Shown one piece after another: positions 11,457 through 20,368 of a stretch of DNA of 64,000 bases; position 1 is the stretch's first letter, and every line of letters starts with the position of its first letter. The notes below the pieces were generated by a model that saw only the letters and a list, made by a program, of their open reading frames with translations, had not been told where the DNA came from and ran no database searches. The DNA is from Bordetella genomosp. 8. GTDB taxonomy: Bacteria > Pseudomonadota > Gammaproteobacteria > Burkholderiales > Burkholderiaceae_B. Made by a program: the position numbers and the translations under genes. Location: NCBI RefSeq assembly GCF_002119685.1, contig NZ_CP021108.1, positions 2,418,001 to 2,482,000 on the forward strand, written 5' to 3'.

Positions 11457-13658
11457 CTACCAGCTGTACGACAAGGTGCCGACGAACGTGCGTTCCTGCC
11501 CGTAGCGGCAGTTCAGCGTGTTGTTGCGGCATACGATGGTCTCCTTGTTGAACAGGTTGATGACGTTCAGCCCCAGCCGCCAGCCGCGGATCTCGTAGTG
11601 CAGGCCGGCATCGAACAGCACCGCGTCGTCGTTGGTGATGGTGTTGGCGACGTCCGCGTAGGTCTTGCCGATGTACCGTACCCCCGCGCCCATGCCCAGC
11701 CCGCGCAGCAGGCCGGAAGGCAAGGTGTAGTTCAGCCATGCCGACGCCATGTGCTCCGGCGTCACGATGGGGATGTTGCCTTCCTCTGCCGGGTTGTTGC
11801 TGCTTTTCACGCGGATATCGTTGAAGGTATAGGAAGCCAGCAGGTCCAGGTTGCGCGTCAGGTTGGCCTTGCCTTCCAATTCCACGCCGCGCGAGCGGAT
11901 CTTGCCGGTCTGCACGCTGAAGTTGACGTCCGTCGGGTCGGTGGTCAGCACGTTCTTCTGGGTCAGGTCGTATACCGCCACGGCCACATAGCTGTTGCCG
12001 CCCGGCGGCTGGTACTTGACGCCCACTTCGTACTGCTCGCCCTTGGTCGGCCGGAACGGCGTGCTGTCCTTGGTCGCGCCCGCCTGTGGCAGGAAGGACG
12101 TGCTGTAGCTGACGTAGGGGACGACGCCATTGTCGAACTGGTAGCCCAGCCCCGCGCGCCCGGTGAACGCATCGTCGTCCTGCCGCGTGGCGTCGCCGGC
12201 CAGCCTGTCCTGGCTGTTGCTGCGCGCCCAGTCCTGCCGGCCGCCCAGCGTCAGGATCCACTTGTCGAGCTTGACCTGGTCCTGTACGTACAGGCCCATC
12301 TGGCGGCTGACCTGCTTCAGGTCGATGATGCTGCCGGCGTCCGACGGATACGGGATATTCAGCCCGTACTGCGGATTGTCCAGGTCCAGCGGGGGCGCCG
12401 TGCCCTGGCGGTAGTGTTGCTGTCCGTCCAGGAACTGGTAGTCGATGCCGGTCAGCAGCGTATGGGCGGCAGGGCCGGTCTGGAATTTCCATTCCGCCTG
12501 GTTGTCAACCACGAAACTGTCCGCGCTTTCCTTGGATGCCAGGGCGTAGCGGCTGATCGTATGGCCGTCAGGCAGCATGCGCAGCGCGTACAGGTCGCGC
12601 TGGTCCAGCCAGCCCTTCTGGTAGCGGGCATTCTGGCGCACGGTCAGCAGCGAATTGAAGCGATGCGAGAACTGGTAGCCGATCGAATACTGCTCGCGAT
12701 CGTACTTGTTGAAGTCGTAGTCGCCCACCAGCGTGTGCGTGGGATAGACCGGCCGCGACTCGCCGCCGGTGCGGTCGTGCTGCCAGTTCGTCAGCAGCGT
12801 GAAGGACGTGTCGGCGTCTGGCTGCCAGGTGAAGGCCGGCGCGATATAGCCCAGGTCATCGGGGTAGCGATGGCCGGAGCCGTATTTGTCCTGCGTGCCC
12901 GCGTCGCGCCAGATGCCGGTCAGGCGGTACAGGTACTTGCCGTCCTTGTCGATGGGACCGCCCAGGTCGAACTGCGCCTGCTGGCGGTCCCAGCTGCCGA
13001 ACTGGATCCCGATGTCGCCGAAGGGCTCGGCCGTCGGCCGCTTGGTCACCCGGTTGACGATGCCGCCCGGCGCCACCTGGCCGTACAGCACGGAAGACGG
13101 GCCGCGGATTACGTCGATGCGCTCCAGCGCATAAGGATCCATGCGCATGCGGATCTGGTCATACGGCATCTGGCTCAGGCCGTCGCGATAGTCGCCGCTG
13201 ATCTTGGCGTCGAAGCCGCGCAGCACGATCCAGTCGTTGCGGACATCGTTGCCGCCGAAATTGTTGACCTGCACGCCCGGCACGTACTGCACCGCCTGGG
13301 CGACGCTCAGGTCATTGCGGTCGCGCATTTCCTGCTGGGTCACGACCGATATGGACTGCGGGATCTCGCTCAGCGGCGTATTGGTCTTGGAGCCCGTCAT
13401 CGAGTCGGTGGCGACGTAGCCGCTGGTCGGCCCGGTCACCGGGTTCTGCGCCGAGCCGGTGACGTTGACCACCGGGAGGGTGGTGGTCGACGCGGCCGGC
13501 GCCTGCTGCGCCTGTTTCCCCTGTTGCGTCTGTGGTGCCTGTTGCGCCTGGACGGCTGCCGTTGCGCCCAGCCCCAACAGCAAGGAAGTACCTAGCAGCG
13601 GTCGTCGAAAAGGAAAGGAAAGAACCCCGGTCAGCAGCGTTTTGTTTTGTTTTTTCAT
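11457..13658 (-). CDS. TonB-dependent ferric-siderophore receptor
   Basis: A 733-residue outer-membrane receptor. Residues 1 to about 38 form a signal peptide ending AVQAQ, followed by a Gln/Ala-rich stretch and a possible TonB box (LPVVNVTG). The plug carries IPQSISVVTQQ, the VPGV motif and IDVIRGPSSVLYGQ, typical of FhuA/FpvA-type hydroxamate receptors. There is no extra N-terminal signalling (STN) domain, so it is unlikely to talk to an anti-sigma factor. The barrel ends in the expected aromatic residue (YSW). It sits between the aminotransferase and the esterase in the siderophore run and presumably imports the iron complex of the NRPS product. Confidence 0.95.
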   Translation of the reverse strand: MKKQNKTLLTGVLSFPFRRPLLGTSLLLGLGATAAVQAQQAPQTQQGKQAQQAPAASTTTLPVVNVTGSAQNPVTGPTSGYVATDSMTGSKTNTPLSEIPQSISVVTQQEMRDRNDLSVAQAVQYVPGVQVNNFGGNDVRNDWIVLRGFDAKISGDYRDGLSQMPYDQIRMRMDPYALERIDVIRGPSSVLYGQVAPGGIVNRVTKRPTAEPFGDIGIQFGSWDRQQAQFDLGGPIDKDGKYLYRLTGIWRDAGTQDKYGSGHRYPDDLGYIAPAFTWQPDADTSFTLLTNWQHDRTGGESRPVYPTHTLVGDYDFNKYDREQYSIGYQFSHRFNSLLTVRQNARYQKGWLDQRDLYALRMLPDGHTISRYALASKESADSFVVDNQAEWKFQTGPAAHTLLTGIDYQFLDGQQHYRQGTAPPLDLDNPQYGLNIPYPSDAGSIIDLKQVSRQMGLYVQDQVKLDKWILTLGGRQDWARSNSQDRLAGDATRQDDDAFTGRAGLGYQFDNGVVPYVSYSTSFLPQAGATKDSTPFRPTKGEQYEVGVKYQPPGGNSYVAVAVYDLTQKNVLTTDPTDVNFSVQTGKIRSRGVELEGKANLTRNLDLLASYTFNDIRVKSSNNPAEEGNIPIVTPEHMASAWLNYTLPSGLLRGLGMGAGVRYIGKTYADVANTITNDDAVLFDAGLHYEIRGWRLGLNVINLFNKETIVCRNNTLNCRYGQERTFVGTLSYSW

Positions 13659-13706
13659 AATGGTCGTAGTGTGAAGAATCCCCTGGACTTGCCGGCGGAG
13701 CCGGCG

Positions 13707-15269
13707 TCAGACCGCGGGAGCGAGTGCCGGCGGCCCGGCGGCGATCTGCGCCGGGGCCGGTGTGCCCATCACGTTCGCCGGCGCCGACAGCGCCGCGCGT
13801 ACGGACAGGGAAAAGATGTCGAAGACCCGGTCGATCTGGGCTTCTGAGATGATCAGCGGCGGCAGGAAGCGCACCACGCTGCCGTGCCGGCCGCCCAGCT
13901 CGACGATCAGCCCGCGCCGCAGGCATTCCGCCTGCACCGCACCGGCCAGCGTGGGATGCGCGGGAGGCGCCGCCCGCAGCGTCGCGCCAAGACCGGAAGC
14001 AGCCGCGTCCGCCGCGTCAACGGTATCCACCGGGCCTACGGCGACGTCCGCCCTCGGGCCGCGCGCATCGGCATCGGGCCGCACCAGCTCAACGCCCACC
14101 ATCAGGCCGCATCCCCGCACGTCGCCTATCTGCGGCACGTCGCGCTGCAGTTGCCGCAGCAGGCCCAGCAGGCGCAGCCCCATGGCACCGGCGTGCTCCG
14201 CCAGCGGTTCCGCGCGCAGCACGCGCATGGTGGCCGATCCCGCCGCCATCGCCAGCTGGTTGCCGCGGAACGTGCCGGCGTGCGTGCCGCCGCTCCACAG
14301 GTCCAGCTCCTTGCGATAGACGACCACCGCCAGCGGCAGGCCGCCGCCTATCGCCTTGGATAGCACGATGGCGTCCGGCACGATGTCCGCATGTTCGAAG
14401 GCGAAGGTCTTGCCCGTGCGGCCGAAGCCGCTCTGGATCTCGTCGGCGATCAGCGGCACGTCCGCGGCCGCCGTCAGCGCGCGTACGCCTTGCAGCCATG
14501 ATGCCGGCGCGGGGATCACCCCGCCTTCGCCCTGCACGGCTTCCAGGATCATGCCGGCCGGCCTGGGCACACCGCCTTCCGGGTCGTTCAGCACCGAGCC
14601 GATGTAGTTCAGGCCGGCCCGCACGCCGGCCTCGCCTCGCAATCCGAACGGGCAGCGATAGTCGTAGGGGTACGGCAGGAACTGGACACCGGCCAGGGGT
14701 GTGTTCAAGGAACGCTTGGGCTGCAGGTTGCCCATCAGTTGCAGCGCGCCTTGCGTCATGCCGTGATACGCGCCCTGGAACGCCAGTACGTCCGCACGCC
14801 CCGTCGCGCTTTTCACCAGCTTCAGCGCCGCTTCCACGGCGTCCGTGCCGGCCGGGCCGCAGAACTGCACGCGGGCGTCGCGGGCGAAGGCGGGCGGCAG
14901 CGTATCGAACAGATCGCGCATGAAGCGGTCTTTCACCGGCGTGGTCAGGTCCAGCGTCAGCATGGGTGCGTCGTCGCGCAGCGCCTGTCCGATGGCCTCC
15001 AGCACGGCTGGGTGGTTGTGTCCCAGCGCCAGCGCGCCGGCGCCGGCCAGGCAGTCGATGAACACCCGGCCTTCCACGTCCTCCACGTAGATGCCCTTGG
15101 CGCGCCGCAATGCCAGCGGCAGCCGCCGCGGGTAGCTGCGCGCATTGGACTCGTGTCCGGCCTGGTAGCGCAGCAAGGCGTTGTCGCCCAGCTGATACGG
15201 CCGCGCCAGGGGATCGTGGCGCCGCGCCAGTTCGGTTTCCGTCGCTACCGCCGTGTGGGAATAAGCCAT
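13707..15269 (-). CDS. Diaminobutyrate--2-oxoglutarate aminotransferase-like class III PLP enzyme
   Basis: A 520-residue class III aminotransferase. The PLP lysine is Lys305 in the LSKAIGGG motif, preceded by the cofactor Asp in ADEIQSGFGRTGKT. The N-terminal pattern (RRLPLALRRAKGIYVEDVEG, GAGALALGHNHP) matches the DABA aminotransferase group that includes PvdH and RhbA. It would make L-2,4-diaminobutyrate from aspartate semialdehyde, a siderophore building block. It is longer than most relatives because of a low-complexity Asp/Ala/Val insert near residues 395-430. It lies 48 bp from the receptor gene and 22 bp from the monooxygenase, so they are probably co-transcribed. Substrate is inferred from family and context. 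Confidence 0.85.
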   Translation of the reverse strand: MAYSHTAVATETELARRHDPLARPYQLGDNALLRYQAGHESNARSYPRRLPLALRRAKGIYVEDVEGRVFIDCLAGAGALALGHNHPAVLEAIGQALRDDAPMLTLDLTTPVKDRFMRDLFDTLPPAFARDARVQFCGPAGTDAVEAALKLVKSATGRADVLAFQGAYHGMTQGALQLMGNLQPKRSLNTPLAGVQFLPYPYDYRCPFGLRGEAGVRAGLNYIGSVLNDPEGGVPRPAGMILEAVQGEGGVIPAPASWLQGVRALTAAADVPLIADEIQSGFGRTGKTFAFEHADIVPDAIVLSKAIGGGLPLAVVVYRKELDLWSGGTHAGTFRGNQLAMAAGSATMRVLRAEPLAEHAGAMGLRLLGLLRQLQRDVPQIGDVRGCGLMVGVELVRPDADARGPRADVAVGPVDTVDAADAAASGLGATLRAAPPAHPTLAGAVQAECLRRGLIVELGGRHGSVVRFLPPLIISEAQIDRVFDIFSLSVRAALSAPANVMGTPAPAQIAAGPPALAPAV

Positions 15270-15291
15270 GGTCTGTGCCTCGCGCTATCGG

Positions 15292-16632
15292 TCAGGAGGT
15301 CAACGCGGCGCGCGCCGCGCGCGGGTGTCCGGCGGCCGGCGCGGCATCCGTGCGCCGCAGGGCCGCGCCGATCTCCCAGGAACGGATCGCCAGGATGGAA
15401 AGCAGGCTGTCGCTGATCCCGTGCGTGGCTTCGCTGCCGCCTTGCACATAGATCGCCGGGCGCAGCCTTTCATCGCCGCGCAGACGGTATTGGCGATCGG
15501 GTGCATAACCGTGCAGGTACCCGTCCAGCGGCGCCAGCAGCTGGCGGTGCTGGTCGCGTTCGTAGCCGGTGGCCAGCACCACGGCGTCGTAGCGCAGCGT
15601 GTCGCGCGTGCCGTCGTCCAGGTCGCGCAACACCAGGGAAACGCCGTCATCGTCGGCGTGCACGGCCGTCACTTCGCGCCGCCGCAGCAAGCGATGGCGG
15701 GACTCGCGGCGCACCTTCTGCTGGTAGAGCACTTCGTAGATGCGCTCGATCAATTCCAGGTCGGGCGCGGAGTAATTGGTGTGTCGCGTCTGCGCCAGCA
15801 GGGCGGCCCGGTCCGCATCCGGCCGCGTATACAGGTAGTCCGTGTGTTCCGCGTTGAACACTTCATTGACGAAGGGACTGTCGTCGGACGGCCGTATGGT
15901 GTGGCCGCGGATCAGCATGTCCACGCGCGGCCGCGCCGGATGTTCGTGCAGGTGCATGAAGATTTCCGCGGCGCTCTGGCCGGCCCCCACCACCGCGATG
16001 CGATCCAATCGTGGCTGCCGGGCCAGTCCGGAAAGGTAGGTGCTGGTGTGGAAGACCCGCCCATCCCCCAACACCCCGGTAAAGACCTCGGGTATGTGCG
16101 CGCGTCCTCCCACGCTGATCACCAGGTTGCGCGCCAGGCGCTCGCGCGGCCGGCCGTCGGCGGCCAGCGACCGCACGCGCAGCAGCTCGACGACGCCGTG
16201 GGCGGATTCGGGCTGCACGTCCAGCACCTGCTCGCCGTAGGTGCAGCAATGGTCGAAATGGCCGGCGGCCCAGGCCAGGTAGTCGTTGAACTCCTGGCGG
16301 CTGGGAAAGAAGGTCTTCAGGTTGATGAAGTCCTGCAGGCGGCCCTTGTCGTGCAGATAGCTCAGGAAGGAATAAGGGCTGGCCGGATTGCGCAGCGTCA
16401 CCAGGTCCTTCAGGAAGGAGATCTGCATGTGCGCGCCTTCCAGCATCATGTCCGGATGCCAGGCGAAGCGCGGCTGCTTCTCGATGAACAGCGGCCCGCC
16501 TGGCAACGGGCCCGCCGGCTGCCCCGCGGGGGCGCGGACCGGCGCGCCGCGTCCATGATGCTCCTCCAGCGCGATGGCCAGCGCGATGTTCGAAGGTCCG
16601 AAACCGATACCGATCAGATCGTGTACGTGCAT
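15292..16632 (-). CDS. L-ornithine N5- / L-lysine N6-monooxygenase (siderophore hydroxylase)
   Basis: A 446-residue flavin monooxygenase. The FAD motif GIGFGPSN is at residues 8-15, the NADPH motif VVGAGQSAAE near 212-221 and the C-terminal ATGYERDQH near 350, as in PvdA, IucD and AlcA. It hydroxylates the side-chain amine of ornithine or lysine, the first step to a hydroxamate. The start chosen is the ATG immediately before HDLIGIGFG; the frame stays open upstream but that part overlaps the acetyltransferase. Only 10 bp separate it from the acetyltransferase gene upstream. The sequence alone does not separate ornithine from lysine specificity. Confidence 0.92.
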   Translation of the reverse strand: MHVHDLIGIGFGPSNIALAIALEEHHGRGAPVRAPAGQPAGPLPGGPLFIEKQPRFAWHPDMMLEGAHMQISFLKDLVTLRNPASPYSFLSYLHDKGRLQDFINLKTFFPSRQEFNDYLAWAAGHFDHCCTYGEQVLDVQPESAHGVVELLRVRSLAADGRPRERLARNLVISVGGRAHIPEVFTGVLGDGRVFHTSTYLSGLARQPRLDRIAVVGAGQSAAEIFMHLHEHPARPRVDMLIRGHTIRPSDDSPFVNEVFNAEHTDYLYTRPDADRAALLAQTRHTNYSAPDLELIERIYEVLYQQKVRRESRHRLLRRREVTAVHADDDGVSLVLRDLDDGTRDTLRYDAVVLATGYERDQHRQLLAPLDGYLHGYAPDRQYRLRGDERLRPAIYVQGGSEATHGISDSLLSILAIRSWEIGAALRRTDAAPAAGHPRAARAALTS

Positions 16633-16642
16633 GTCGTCCCGT

Positions 16643-17590
16643 TCAGCTTGCCGGCGCAGCGACGCATTCGCCGGCCGGTCCCCTGGGTATCCAGAAACGT
16701 TCCGCGAAGAACCGTTCGCGCGACAGCGTGCCCAGCATCGCGCGCTTGTGCGGAAAATCGAAGGCCTTCTCCAATGCATAGCCGCTGCGCGCCAGGTTGC
16801 GCAGCATGCGCATGTTGTCGATGCGCGGTTCGATGACGAGGCGCTGGGTACGCGCGTCGTCCAGGAACAGGTAATGGGAGATCGACGGCAGCCACGCCGC
16901 CACGTAACGCGCCCCGCGGAACGCCGGCTCGCCGATCAGCACGTGCCAGCCGCGGTCATGATCGCGCGCGTCGCAGAAGGGCGCGATGCGGTCTTCCTTG
17001 GCCCAATAGGTTTCGAAATAGCCGAAAGGCACGTTGTCCACGCAGGCGATCAAGGCCAGCGTGTGCGGATCCTCGGCGCCACGGCGCAGGTAGTCACGGT
17101 GTTTTTCCAGGTCGCCTTCTTCCTGCCAGAAGGCCGCCACGTGCGGGTCGTTCATCCAGCGGTTCAGCCGCGCGGCGTCCAGGTCGGCGCTGGCGGCGCG
17201 CAGGGACAGCGTCGCGTCCAGCCACGGGATGTGACGTCGATACACCACCCCCGCCGGCTTGGGCGGGCGCAGCGGATGCCGGTAGCCCTGGGTCATCGTG
17301 TAGCGCAGGGGAAACGGCTGGAGCGGGCGATCGCCCAGCCATATCGGGGCGTACTGGTAGAACGCGGCGGCGGCCAGGCGCGGCGCGGCGCTCGTCGTGT
17401 CCAGCAGGCCTTGCAGGCGCAGGCGTTCCAGGTAGGGGAGCGGCGCGTCCAGCGCCACGGCGTCGGCCAGCGGATTGTGCGCGAAAGCCGCTTCGGCGGC
17501 GGCGAGCATCTGGTCGAAGGACGGCGCGGCGCTGCCCGACGCGGGCCATGCCAGCCGCGGCGTTCCTGCCTGATCCCTGATCTGCTCCAT
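16643..17590 (-). CDS. Siderophore N-hydroxy-amine acetyltransferase (IucB/RhbD-like GNAT)
   Basis: A 315-residue protein with a C-terminal GNAT domain of the siderophore acetyltransferase type (about residues 140-300). It contains the typical run WMNDPHVAAFWQE, YFETYWAKEDRI, DRGWHVLIGEPAFRG and YLFLDDARTQRLVIEPR. It would acylate the N-hydroxylated amine made by the adjacent monooxygenase, giving N-acyl-N-hydroxy-ornithine (or lysine). The start at 17590 is supported by an AGGAAG ribosome-binding site; the longer frame to 17713 has no family resemblance and runs into fhuF. The N-terminal 130 residues are less conserved, as in IucB relatives. Confidence 0.88.
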   Translation of the reverse strand: MEQIRDQAGTPRLAWPASGSAAPSFDQMLAAAEAAFAHNPLADAVALDAPLPYLERLRLQGLLDTTSAAPRLAAAAFYQYAPIWLGDRPLQPFPLRYTMTQGYRHPLRPPKPAGVVYRRHIPWLDATLSLRAASADLDAARLNRWMNDPHVAAFWQEEGDLEKHRDYLRRGAEDPHTLALIACVDNVPFGYFETYWAKEDRIAPFCDARDHDRGWHVLIGEPAFRGARYVAAWLPSISHYLFLDDARTQRLVIEPRIDNMRMLRNLARSGYALEKAFDFPHKRAMLGTLSRERFFAERFWIPRGPAGECVAAPAS

Positions 17591-17676
17591 CGATGCGCTT
17601 CCTGCGTAGGGGGTCGCCGCCCCGGCGCGCCGGCCCGGGCATGTACTCTCTGGAGACGAATGAGAAAGGTTGCTGT

Positions 17677-18474
17677 TTAGTCCGGCACGGCGGCGGAGGT
17701 CCGGCGGTTGCAAGGCGCCAGGGGGCAGGCGTCGCAGTAGCCGTGGCCGGGCAGGCGGTAATACAGGCAGCAGCGGCGCAGCAGCGTGACGCGTACGCCG
17801 TCGTCCCGCGTGGCGTGACGGATGGGGCGGTAGAGCGGGTTGGGCGTTCCGTCGCCGAAGTGCGGCGCGTCCAGCAACTGGCGACGGTCCGGGCCGATGG
17901 TGGCGATGCCGGGCATGGCCTGGCCCAGCCGCGACAGCGTCATATCCAGGAAGCGTGCAACATTGCCCCAGGCGATGCCGCGCGGCAGGCGTGCATGGAC
18001 GGCCAGGGCCTCGACCAGCGGATGCACGTGCTGGTCCAGCAGCACCGTGTAGCGCCGCAGCGTGGGCGCGCCGGCCATGGGTGTGCCGTCGTGCGGGACG
18101 GCAAAGCGCCAGGCCGCGCCATCACGCGACCAGCGGGGCGAAATCTCGGCCGCGCCGACAGGCAGCACGCGGCCCAGCACGCTCGCGGCCGCGGCGACCG
18201 GCGGGATCAGGTGTTCGAAATATCCCAGGCTCCACACGGCGGCGACCGCCATCCGGTCCGTGCTGCCGAAATGGCGGGCCTGGGCGTCCAGCAGGCGGGG
18301 CAGGGCATGCGGGTCGGCCAGAATCTGGGCCAGGGTGGGCCCGCTCGCCGTCCCGGGCACGCCGTCGGCGCCCGACCCGTGCCCGGCGCCGACGTGCAGG
18401 ACCACGCGGCGCGCATGGCGCCCCAGGCCGGCGGCATACAGGGGGACCAGGGATGGAATCAGGCGGTGCGGCAC
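17677..18474 (-). CDS. fhuF: FhuF-like ferric-siderophore reductase
   Basis: A 265-residue protein, close to the E. coli FhuF length. It ends in the diagnostic cysteine pattern CC-x10-C-x2-C (RRCCLYYRLPGHGYCDACPL), which binds a [2Fe-2S] cluster in FhuF. It would reduce iron(III)-siderophore in the cytoplasm after uptake. GTG at 18474 is the start given; the frame stays open upstream without a convincing ATG, so the true N-terminus is uncertain. It is the first gene of the minus-strand siderophore run, 86 bp before the acetyltransferase, and is divergent from the exporter gene. Confidence 0.85.
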   Translation of the reverse strand: MPHRLIPSLVPLYAAGLGRHARRVVLHVGAGHGSGADGVPGTASGPTLAQILADPHALPRLLDAQARHFGSTDRMAVAAVWSLGYFEHLIPPVAAAASVLGRVLPVGAAEISPRWSRDGAAWRFAVPHDGTPMAGAPTLRRYTVLLDQHVHPLVEALAVHARLPRGIAWGNVARFLDMTLSRLGQAMPGIATIGPDRRQLLDAPHFGDGTPNPLYRPIRHATRDDGVRVTLLRRCCLYYRLPGHGYCDACPLAPCNRRTSAAVPD

Positions 18475-18700
18475 ATCGGCGCGGATGTCGTGGCGGGAAG
18501 AGGATGGGGGCTGGCGTACCGCATATCCATGCAGACGAATGGGGGCGACAAAAATTTAGTGCCCGCCGGCACCGGCATGCGAAGGCGACGTCGAGCTCCG
18601 GCGCGATACGGGGACCCTCCGGCCCGGGGGCCGACATGGCGGCGAGCTAAATCTCCCCGCCCCTGGATCGTCACCTTGGCATGGACGTCCCATTCGGCAG

Positions 18701-20368
18701 GTGGCCCGCTTGATCAAACAGCTGCTCGTGAAAACCCGCGGCCTGCTGGCGCTGGCGACGCTGGCCAGCATAGGCGCGGGCGCGGCCAGCGTCCTGCTGG
18801 TCGCCCAGATCAACATCGCCCTGACCGCGACCGCCGCCGACCGCGCGCAGCTGGCATGGCGCTTCGCCCTGACCGCCGTGCTCGTCATGGTTTTCCGCAT
18901 GGCCGCCGCATTGCTGTTCGAGCGGCTCAGCCAGCGCACGCACGCGGACCTGCGCCGCCATATCGCCGAGCGGGCCGTGCATGCCGACTACGCCGCGCAG
19001 GAACGCGTGGGCGCCGATCGCCTGCAGTCGGCGCTGACCGAGCACAGCGCCAACGTGGCGCAGTATTTCGTCAGCCTGCCCGCCATCCTGACGAATACGG
19101 TCATCGTGGCAGGATGCCTGGTCTACATGGCCATGCTGTCATGGCCGGTCTTCCTGGCCGCGCTGCTGGTGGTCGGGCTGGGCTCCCTGGGATATCACCT
19201 GGCGCACCTGCGGGCCATCCGCCACCTGGAGTCCGCCTCGCGCCACCAGGACGCGCTGTTCGGCCATTTCCGCGCGATCAGCGGCGGCGCCAAGGAATTG
19301 CGGTTGAACGCCGCCAAACGCCAGGCCTTCCTGTCCGGCATGCTGAACGCCGCCATCGAAGCCGTGCGCCGGGCGCGCACGCGCGGCATGTCCATCTTCG
19401 TGGTGTCGGCCAGCTGGAGCAGCTTCCTGATCTATGCCTTCATCGGGCTGGTGTTGTTCGTGCTGGCGGCGGGCGAGCCCGACCAGCAACGCGTCATGAC
19501 GGGTTTCGCCCTGCTGTTCCTTTACATGGTGGCGCCGCTCGAAGCCCTGCTGCTGAACATCCCGCGCGCCAACCTGGCCAAGGTGGCGGCGCGGCGCATC
19601 GCCGAATTGACCGACGACCTGGCCGCCAACGAGCCTTCCGCCATCCAGGCCCCGCCGCCGGCCGCCGCGCGCGTGGAGCTGCGCGGCGTCCTGCATCGCT
19701 ACTATCACGAACAGAGCGACTATTTTTTCGCGCTGGGTCCGATCGACCTGACGCTGGCGCCGGGCGAGATCGTCTTCCTGGTCGGCGGCAACGGCAGCGG
19801 CAAGACCACGTTGGCCAAGCTGCTGACCGGACTCTATCGGCCGGAGGGCGGCCAAGTCCTGTACGACGGCGTGCCGGTCGACGACGCCAGCCGCGACCGG
19901 TATCGCCAGGCCTTTACTGCCATTTTTTCCGACTTCCATCTGTTCGACCGCCTGCTGGAAGCGCCGCGGGATACGCTGGACAGCGATGCCAATGGCTGGC
20001 TGGCCAGGCTGCACCTGCAACACAAGGTGCAGGTGCGCGATGGCGCCTTCGACACGCGCGCGTTGTCACAGGGCCAGCGCAAGCGCCTGGCGCTGGTGGC
20101 GGCCTACCTGGAGGACCGGCCCTTCCTGGTGTTCGACGAATGGGCGGCCGATCAGGATCCGGTGTTCAAGCAGGTGTTCTACCTGGAGCTGCTGCCGGAG
20201 CTGCGGGCGCGCGGCAAGACGGTATTGGTGATCTCGCACGACGACCGCTATTTCGATGTCGCCGACCGCCTGTTGAAGATGGAAAACGGCCGCTTGTCGG
20301 AAGGCCCGCCGCCGGTACCGGCAGCGGCGGCACCGTCGCGCGATGCCCAGGCCACGGCGCCGGTATAG
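18701..20368 (+). CDS. PvdE-like cyclic-peptide/siderophore ABC exporter (fused membrane and ATPase domains)
   Basis: A 555-residue half-transporter with a GTG start. Residues 1-300 hold about six membrane segments and the ATPase follows: Walker A GGNGSGKTT near 362, signature LSQGQR near 455, Walker B FLVFDEW near 475 and the switch His in ISHDDRYF. This matches the PvdE/SyrD cyclic-peptide export family. It probably moves the peptide siderophore or its precursor across the inner membrane. It is divergent from fhuF with a 226-bp intergenic stretch in which I found no clear Fur box. A non-conserved Pro/Ala tail of about 20 residues overlaps the PPTase gene tail-to-tail by 121 bp. Confidence 0.9.
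   Translation: MARLIKQLLVKTRGLLALATLASIGAGAASVLLVAQINIALTATAADRAQLAWRFALTAVLVMVFRMAAALLFERLSQRTHADLRRHIAERAVHADYAAQERVGADRLQSALTEHSANVAQYFVSLPAILTNTVIVAGCLVYMAMLSWPVFLAALLVVGLGSLGYHLAHLRAIRHLESASRHQDALFGHFRAISGGAKELRLNAAKRQAFLSGMLNAAIEAVRRARTRGMSIFVVSASWSSFLIYAFIGLVLFVLAAGEPDQQRVMTGFALLFLYMVAPLEALLLNIPRANLAKVAARRIAELTDDLAANEPSAIQAPPPAAARVELRGVLHRYYHEQSDYFFALGPIDLTLAPGEIVFLVGGNGSGKTTLAKLLTGLYRPEGGQVLYDGVPVDDASRDRYRQAFTAIFSDFHLFDRLLEAPRDTLDSDANGWLARLHLQHKVQVRDGAFDTRALSQGQRKRLALVAAYLEDRPFLVFDEWAADQDPVFKQVFYLELLPELRARGKTVLVISHDDRYFDVADRLLKMENGRLSEGPPPVPAAAAPSRDAQATAPV

Noticed and set aside
17640..17675. Possible Fur box upstream of the acetyltransferase
   Set aside because: AATGAGAA resembles half of a Fur site, but the other half is absent. 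Iron control is likely for this locus, but I cannot point to a site.
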